From Larix kaempferi (Eukaryota; Streptophyta; Pinopsida; Pinales; Pinaceae): 64,000 nucleotides of DNA. The translations under genes and the position numbers were made by a program. This document shows, one piece after another, positions 57,615 through 64,000 of this stretch (the stretch's first letter is position 1; every line of letters starts with the position of its first letter). The stretch covers positions 16,327,501-16,391,500 of the forward strand of contig BSBM01000904.1 in NCBI GenBank assembly GCA_027924585.1, in the 5' to 3' direction. The notes beneath the pieces were generated by a model. The model ran no database searches and was not told the DNA's origin. It was given only the letters and a program-made list of their open reading frames with translations.

Positions 57615-58870
57615 TTTGTCGAATTTGGCATGCAGGAATCCCCTCTCCATTTGTTAATCTGAGCTTCGGTTTGTTGTATGAACTCCCTTTGTGCTACAAG
57701 ATCTAGCCAGAGATCCCATCTTTGATTTGCGTGTTGAGTGTTTGGTTTTGTTTGGATTGATTTTGGGTTCTGTCTTGGAAAAGTCTGAGAACCGGTAGTG
57801 GTGGATACTCTTGTCTCCTCCACCTTCATCTGCTCACCCTTGCATTCACTCCTCTCCTTAACTGATCTGGTTACTACATTAGATCAACTCCCATACCTCA
57901 TTTGCATTATTTTTTGAGCTCTGCTTGCTTGGTTTGCTTGCTACTGTCTGATTTTGAGTCTTGTGTGTTTTTCAGCTTGATTGAGTGCTTGTCTTTTCTT
58001 GAGTTTTCTGAGTGTACTGAGGGTTGCAAGTAGTGTTTTCTTTTCAGTCATTTAGATGTGAAAACGTAGTTGTTATCAAGTTAATCTGTTTATGCATCAA
58101 TTGAAAAGTTAAAAGTGCTTCTTTCCCATCATTTCTCAAGCATCGTTGTAGAAAATTGTTCGTGCATTAGAATGTTTTGCTTATGCATCTTTTGGAAAAA
58201 TTGAATGAATGTATGACCGCTTGTGTTTTTCTTGAATTATGAGCTTCTCATTTTCTTGAAAAATCCAAAGTATATTTCAGTTTTTGCAAAACTAGTTCCA
58301 TGCTAAGGAAAGGAAGATGCATTTTTTATTTTCATTTCTTTTAGGACATTGAAATTGAAATTGAAAAGCTTGCATACTCCATCTTAGAACTCTCTCTTTT
58401 CATTACCTAGCATCATTTTCGTTTTGAAAAGGAAAAGAAAAGGAAAAAATGTTGTGATTTGGATTAGTAGTGTTGTGATTTTTTGCGTTTCGCACAAAAA
58501 TGAAAAGAACGCTTTTATAGTCAAACTTGTTTGAACTGGGAATTATTGCATTTGCTTTGGTGAAATTGTTGGAAAGAAAAAGATTTCTCCCTCCCATAGG
58601 TAGCATTCATCGAAAGAAAAGAATATTTCGTGCATGTAGCTAGGCCTTGCATTATTTTTCCGATTATGTACTCACCTCATGCATTCACCTAACCGTCTAG
58701 ATAAAATTAACAATAGAACTAGGTAAAAATTTTAGCAACTTGTGTGTAAGTTAGAGACGTGTTCCGGCGTCATTAAGCATGGCAGCTGTTGTTATTTGCC
58801 AGCACCGTATCCCGGGGGTATTGTAGTCTTCCACGTACTTATCGGTATATCGAGCTCCTTCACGTACCCA

Positions 58871-58894
58871 CCAAGTACCATAATACGTACTTGG
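58871..58894. other. Conserved leader hairpin (E copy)
   Basis: CCAAGTAC, loop CATAATAC, GTACTTGG. Same stem as in A (29539-29562). Confidence 0.7.
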
Positions 58895-59443
58895 CATATA
58901 TTGAAGGGTGTATCACGTACTTAGTAGTATATCGAAAGGTCTCTTGCCGAACGGTTGTGCATTAGACAGCACCACACGGATTTGAGCTCCCACGTACCTT
59001 GCGTATATCGGGAGACACCACTAGCATTCCTGAAACCAACTAAGTTAATCATTTGGTTGTCTTGGCAAAGCAATACACCGAGAACAGCACTCAAGGAGAT
59101 TAGCACGCACGTATTGTCCAGGTAATCGGGTATGCAGGAAAGCGTACGGTCCCAATCCTCCTTGTCGCGTCATATTGTTGGACCCTGCAGTATATAGCGG
59201 TTTGCGATGCCTTGATAATCCCGTGAGGTTCCAGACTTTGAATCCACTCTTATCACATAAGTTTGCTTGTGGCCTTAGTTTCTATAGGGTTTTGTCTGGT
59301 CTACTTTTCTTTTAGCTTGCCTTAGGAGAAACTTTTTTTTTGTTTCATTCACTCTGGTTGACTTTCCTTGGAGAAGGTCCCGTAGAATCCAAAATTTGCC
59401 ACCCAAATATACCCTTAACCAGGAGGTAATTTCGAGGGTAAGG

Positions 59444-62400
59444 ATGGATCCACATGCCAGGGTCGGGTCACAAGAAGTGGAAAACCCCACTTTGAATATT
59501 GGAGGACATTTGTTTCCACATACTCCTCCAGATTCACCTTCCTCTCATCCCCCGCAGGATAAAGAAGCACAAATCCCCACTTCACAAGACTTACCTCACG
59601 TTGCATCGGGAGAGCCTGGATCGTTGGAATGGATAAATCAACCCCAAGGCGACCCCACAACAGCTATTGGTCTAGCTGTAGCCTATTGGACATCTTCTAC
59701 CGGTCACCCAGTGGCCCATTTTATCATTGCACCCCCACCCGGTCAGGCTAGTCCTAACGACCACTTGACACCTTATCACGAGCAATTGGTTCGTTTACAT
59801 GCCATGGGTGAGGAGTTTCGAACTTGGAACTTTCAAATAAGGTTCGACAACCGACCAATCCCAGGTCGCTCTTTATCTTTCGAGTCACTAGAATCATCCA
59901 CGCAACACGTGACCACTACTGAAACTGGTCAACCATCCATCCCTGCACGTGCATCTCCTAGACAAGAGACCAATTCGGTACTTCCTACTACCCAACCGGT
60001 TGAAGGACAATAATCCAACACACCCGTTACTACCACAGTTACTTTACCAGTTCCTCCCCCACCTCAAAATTCGAGGGGAGGATACTCCATTCCCCCGTAT
60101 TATCTCATTGGTAACGTTACTACTACGATAGCTAATCAACAACATATGTTGGTTCAACCTTTGTATAGTGGTCAGCCTGTTGTGGCTGGGGGGAAACCCC
60201 CATTTCCTAACCAGAATGTAGGCGGTGTAATCCCCAACGGACCTCCCGTTGGACCTTCCCAACCCGCTAGACCATCCACCATGGGATTATCTCATGTTGG
60301 GGGGCCATCCAATGTAACCCAACCCTCATGGAGTCAAGCGTATCCAGGTTCCTTTAACCCTGCGCCGGGTCAATCTAATCCCGGAAACGCATCATTCGGG
60401 ATACCCTATCCCGTAAATCCTTACACTCTATGGGGGAAACAACCCGTTTTACAACATGGACCCCAACCAACTATCCCTCAAGCACCACCACCCCCGATCG
60501 GTCCACCCCCACCTCCCGTCGGAGGCGGTGGTCCCCCACCCAACTTTGGAGGAGGCAGACCTCTCCCTTCTGGTGGAGGTCCAACTCATTCTACCAACAA
60601 CGGACCCCACCCTTCCGAAAATGGAGGGAATGCTCCACCACCTCCCCCAAGCGGAGGCGATGGAGGACCACCGTATTATGGTGGGGGAGGACACTTCCCT
60701 TGGGGCAGTGGAGGTGGTCCACCACCCCCTCCAGGCGGAGGCGGTGGCGGATCTAATTATTATGGTGGTGGTGGTGGTGGTGGAGACCCTCATCCTTTCG
60801 GCGGTGGAGTTGGTTGGGGCTCCCATCCTTCTGGCGGCGTAGGTGGTCCACCACCCCCTCTAGGTGGAGGCGGTGTCGGGCCACCTTATTATGGTTATGG
60901 ACCCCCACCTCCCCCCAGCGGTGGCGGCGGACCTCCACCTCCTCTCGGTGGTGGAGTTGGAACCCCACCTTATTGGAATGGACCACCTTATGATGGTGAA
61001 CCCCCTTACGATTCGGGCGGCACACCCCCCTACGATCAGTTTCCTCCTTGGTCACCCTTTAATCAGTCAATACGAGGTCCTACCGGTCCTTACATGCCTT
61101 ACCAGTACTACCAGTACCTGCAGCCTAATCAACAACTGCCCTTTTTGGCTACTTTGGACCTACCTGATCTATCTCGACTGAAGAACGACCCCATCTACCA
61201 CGGAACTAACTGGCCCTCGATTCCGGTGAAACTTCCATCGGATATCCCTAAGTTTAACGGTAAGCCGAACGAAGATCCTAAACACCATGTGATGACATAC
61301 CATTTATGGTGTTCATCCAACTCTCTGATGGACAACTCGATCTGTCTGAGATTATTTCAACGGACTCTCACTGGTTCGGCTGCCAAGTGGTATATCGAAC
61401 TACCACCTCATTCTTTTCATGATTTCAGTTCTCTTGCTATGAACTTTTTGACCCACTTCCAATTGCCTATACGGTACGAAACTAGTACGTACCTTCTCAC
61501 CTCTCTCCACCAAAATACCACTACTCATATATATACTCATATACATGAGTGGCGGAGGAGAAGACGCTTGATTAAGGCTCCCATTCCAGACCAACTCCTA
61601 TCAGATTGATTTATGAAGTCTCTCATCCCTCACATAGCTCAATATGTTTCCATGGGCGGCGCTATCACTGAAGAACAAGCTATCGCTCGTTCCCATTACC
61701 TAGACTTGGTCTATGCTCAATCGGGCACGTTGTTTAAGATTCTTCCCAATGCACCCCGCAACACTTATGACCCCATGAAACCTCCTAAGGGACCCCAAAC
61801 TGATGGCATCATTGGATCCCTTACCACCCAGCCTTCTCCTAACACTGTTGGATCATCGAACCTTCATGGTTCCTCCCCATTACCAACTCAGGCTGGGCAC
61901 AGCACCACCAAATAGACCACTCCTGCTGTAACTGAAGAGGTGAATTCTGTCCAATCAGCTTCATCTCAGAAGTCCGGTGGCAAGAAGAAGAACAAAGGGA
62001 AACCTAAGAAGTCTTCCGCCCAGCAGGAACAAAAGAGCACTCCTGATGATACCAAACAGAAACAAAATCTAAAGTATCCTTGTTTACTGTGCGGAGATGA
62101 TCATTTATCCAAAGAATGTCCCCATAGAGACGAAGTCCAAAAGTTTCTTAGGGGTAAACCGACTCCCACAGTCCTCAACGATCCGTTTCCCACTCAAAAC
62201 CAGCAGATGATTTCTCAACCTCCCCCATCCCAGGGGGAACCATCCAATACCACGCATGTTCTCATGGTGCATAACGAGACGATCAATTTGAACACTCGCT
62301 CGCGATCATATGACTCGGTCCCTTCGAAGGAACCTGCTGGAAGTAATACTGAAAAAGCTTCCAACTCTTTACCTGATGTCACTGTACCATCAGCTTCTCT

Positions 62401-64000
62401 CACCATTGAGAAGCCGTCCTTAGATTCGATATTGCGACTGCTTAATAGCACGATTCGAAAAGCTGTTTTCAATCCTAATGCTCGGGCAGCACAAAATTAC
62501 AATATCGTTGAGGACTTGGCACAAGATCCTTGCGCCATTTCCACGCTAGAAGTTTTGTAGAATTGTCCTAATCAACACAAAATTCTCCTTGCAGCAATCG
62601 GTGCAGTTGACCCTGATTCTTCGAATGCCATCATGTTCCGACTTGACTACTTCAAGTCGAGGCTTTCCCATCAGCTCGCATTCCAAGTAGCTGTGAACAT
62701 TGCTGGGAAATTTTCCATCGTACCCTTTTGGATGAATGCGCCTCTACTTTTGTCATGTCGATTGCCTGTTGGAGAGCCATCAGCTCTCCTGAATTGAATC
62801 GTTCTCCTACCACGTTAAAAGCATTCAACGGGCGTGGATTTCAACCTCATGGGATCCTACAAGCTCTCGCAGTTGAGTTGGGCAGAAAGACCATAACCAT
62901 TAATGTGGAAGTGGTCTCGGCCCCGATAGATTATAATCTCTTGCTTGGTCGCAATTGGTTTTACGTCATGCAGGCGGTAGCCTCTTCAGTCTTCCGCATA
63001 GTACAATTCCCCCATCAAGGATGAATTGTTACTGTTGACCAATTATATTTTTGCACATCGAACACTACCACTCATCTTGGTGAACATGTTCCTTCCATTG
63101 GACAAACATCAAAACAGTATGAGAGTATAGGGGTTGGCCTTTTGAAAGATTCATCTCTCATGGGCGTTTTTCCGACTTCAGACCCCCCTAATCATGTTGC
63201 CTCGGTGAACATTATCTCCACAGAGATTTCATCTCACTCCACTGATCCTTGGCTTGTACCCGATGAAGCCACAACACACCTAATTAGAAGCGCAATGCCT
63301 CTTTCACCCGCTGAATGCATTTACGAGGCTATCCAATCAGCACCGGAGGACCACTTAACTATGGCCTCCCCATCTTGTTCTCTACAACGGGCATCATCTC
63401 TACCTGACCTCTTACTTCAGACTTTTCATTCAAATCAGTCCATCATGGAAGTTATGAATGTTGATGATGGTCCATGGGATGACCTCCACCATAGCTCGTC
63501 TTTTCTTCCTCCTTTGGAGTACATAGAGGACAACATTAGCACCATCTTTTCACCGGATATCTACCTGTTCCCTCATTCCCCCATACTCACATGTCTTTCA
63601 GACACTGAGGGAAACTTGGCCAACATTGAGCCTACCACCCTGGTAGACATTTCGGTGAAACCTGGTATAGTGGAACACATTCACATAGGCCAGAATTGTT
63701 CCCCTGAAGAAATAGCTATTGGTACGGCCTTATTTAAGCGATTTCAAGATTTATTCGCTTGGTCCTATGAGGAGATGCCTGGGATAGACCCCGCGATTGT
63801 TTCTCATGAAATAAAAACCTATCCCGACATCGAACCTGTACGTCAAAATTTGTGACCGGTACACCCCCGGAAGACTGCAGCGATCAAGGCAGAGATTGAA
63901 AAGCTCTTAAAGGCTGGCTTCATCTATCCTGTCCCATTGACAGATTGGGTCTCAAACGTCATCCCTGTGAACAAAAAGCAGGGTACCATTCGCGTCTGTG
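59444..64000 (+). pseudogene. Gag-protease-RT start of element E, continuing past the window
   Basis: Closely related to the element A polyprotein. Order: Gag N-terminus, Pro/Gly tract (60510-61010), Gag core (LPFLATLDLPDLSRL near 61137, AAKWYIELP near 61380), zinc knuckle CLLCGDDHLSKEC (about 62080), protease (DECASTFVMS near 62728, YNLLLGRNW near 62930) and the start of RT (NVIPVNKKQ at the window end). Lesions: TAA at 60011, TGA at 61607, TAG at 61913, TAG at 62558, a 1-bp deletion near 62709 shifting the frame, TGA at 63022 and TGA at 63853. The protease box has Cys where A has Gly. The frame is open upstream of the ATG at 59444 to about 59316, and that part (DFPWRRSRRIQNLPP) is conserved in A. 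Confidence 0.88.

Larger units (their letters stand above)
57226..59443 (+). other. Leader of element E
   Basis: About 2.2 kb of non-coding leader, homologous to 29064-30668 of A from about 57775 on. It contains the motif cluster 57445-57614, the conserved hairpin 58871-58894, a GTAC-rich segment (58830-59160) and an acceptor-like CTTTTCTTTTAG ending at 59315, after which the gag frame is open. Confidence 0.7.

Overview
The window looks like non-genic chromosomal DNA from a land plant with a very large, repeat-rich genome. A gymnosperm is my best guess, because Ty3/gypsy elements of the Tat group dominate, intact host genes are absent, and one decayed pentatricopeptide-repeat (PPR) fragment is present. 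The species cannot be proved from this sequence. No intact host gene, rRNA, tRNA or CRISPR array was found.

Layout. Positions 1-16744 are AT-rich and non-coding. They hold tandem repeats, one large solo-LTR-like insertion (3937-8222, target-site duplication TTTAC) and a PPR pseudogene fragment near 9.8 kb. Positions 16750-30992 are element A, a minus-strand Tat retrotransposon with target-site duplication ATGAA and a damaged 5' LTR. From 31617 to the window end lies a four-level nest. Element D (Tat, plus strand; only its 5' LTR and leader are visible) is interrupted at 33965 by element E (same family as A, plus strand, running off the window). The first LTR of E is split by element B (34209-55733), a non-coding iMet-primed LTR element. 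B in turn is split by element C (41404-53673), a minus-strand Tat element with target-site duplication CATGT. LTR divergence read by eye fits this order: C has 2 differences in 1023 bp, B about 50 in 1385 bp, and A about 17 in 324 bp.

How the Tat elements are built. In sense order A has gag with a low-complexity tract, a CCHC knuckle, protease, RT, a degenerate RT-linked RNase H, integrase, then a separate archaeal-type RNase H (aRNH) with all four catalytic acids. On the opposite strand, tail-to-tail with aRNH, lies a spliced gene resembling the plant mobile domain (PMD). A and C share this gene, one intron at the same codon and phase, and a probable 5'UTR intron. C has lost RT, RNase H and integrase in one deletion, yet it keeps gag-protease, aRNH and the antisense gene and is the youngest insertion here.

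Two features stand out. First, each Tat family carries clusters of its own short inverted CpG-containing motif (A/E: TGCGACGA; C: GTAGCG; D: AGCGTACA) at equivalent places: LTR U3 upstream of the TATA box, about 150-390 nt after the primer-binding site, and (A and C) inside the predicted 5'UTR intron of the antisense gene. Second, the 3' non-coding part of both A and C holds about ten successive hairpins with unrelated but self-complementary stems and a recurring loop (TTTAAnGAGyC). I know of no description of either pattern, but I could not search.
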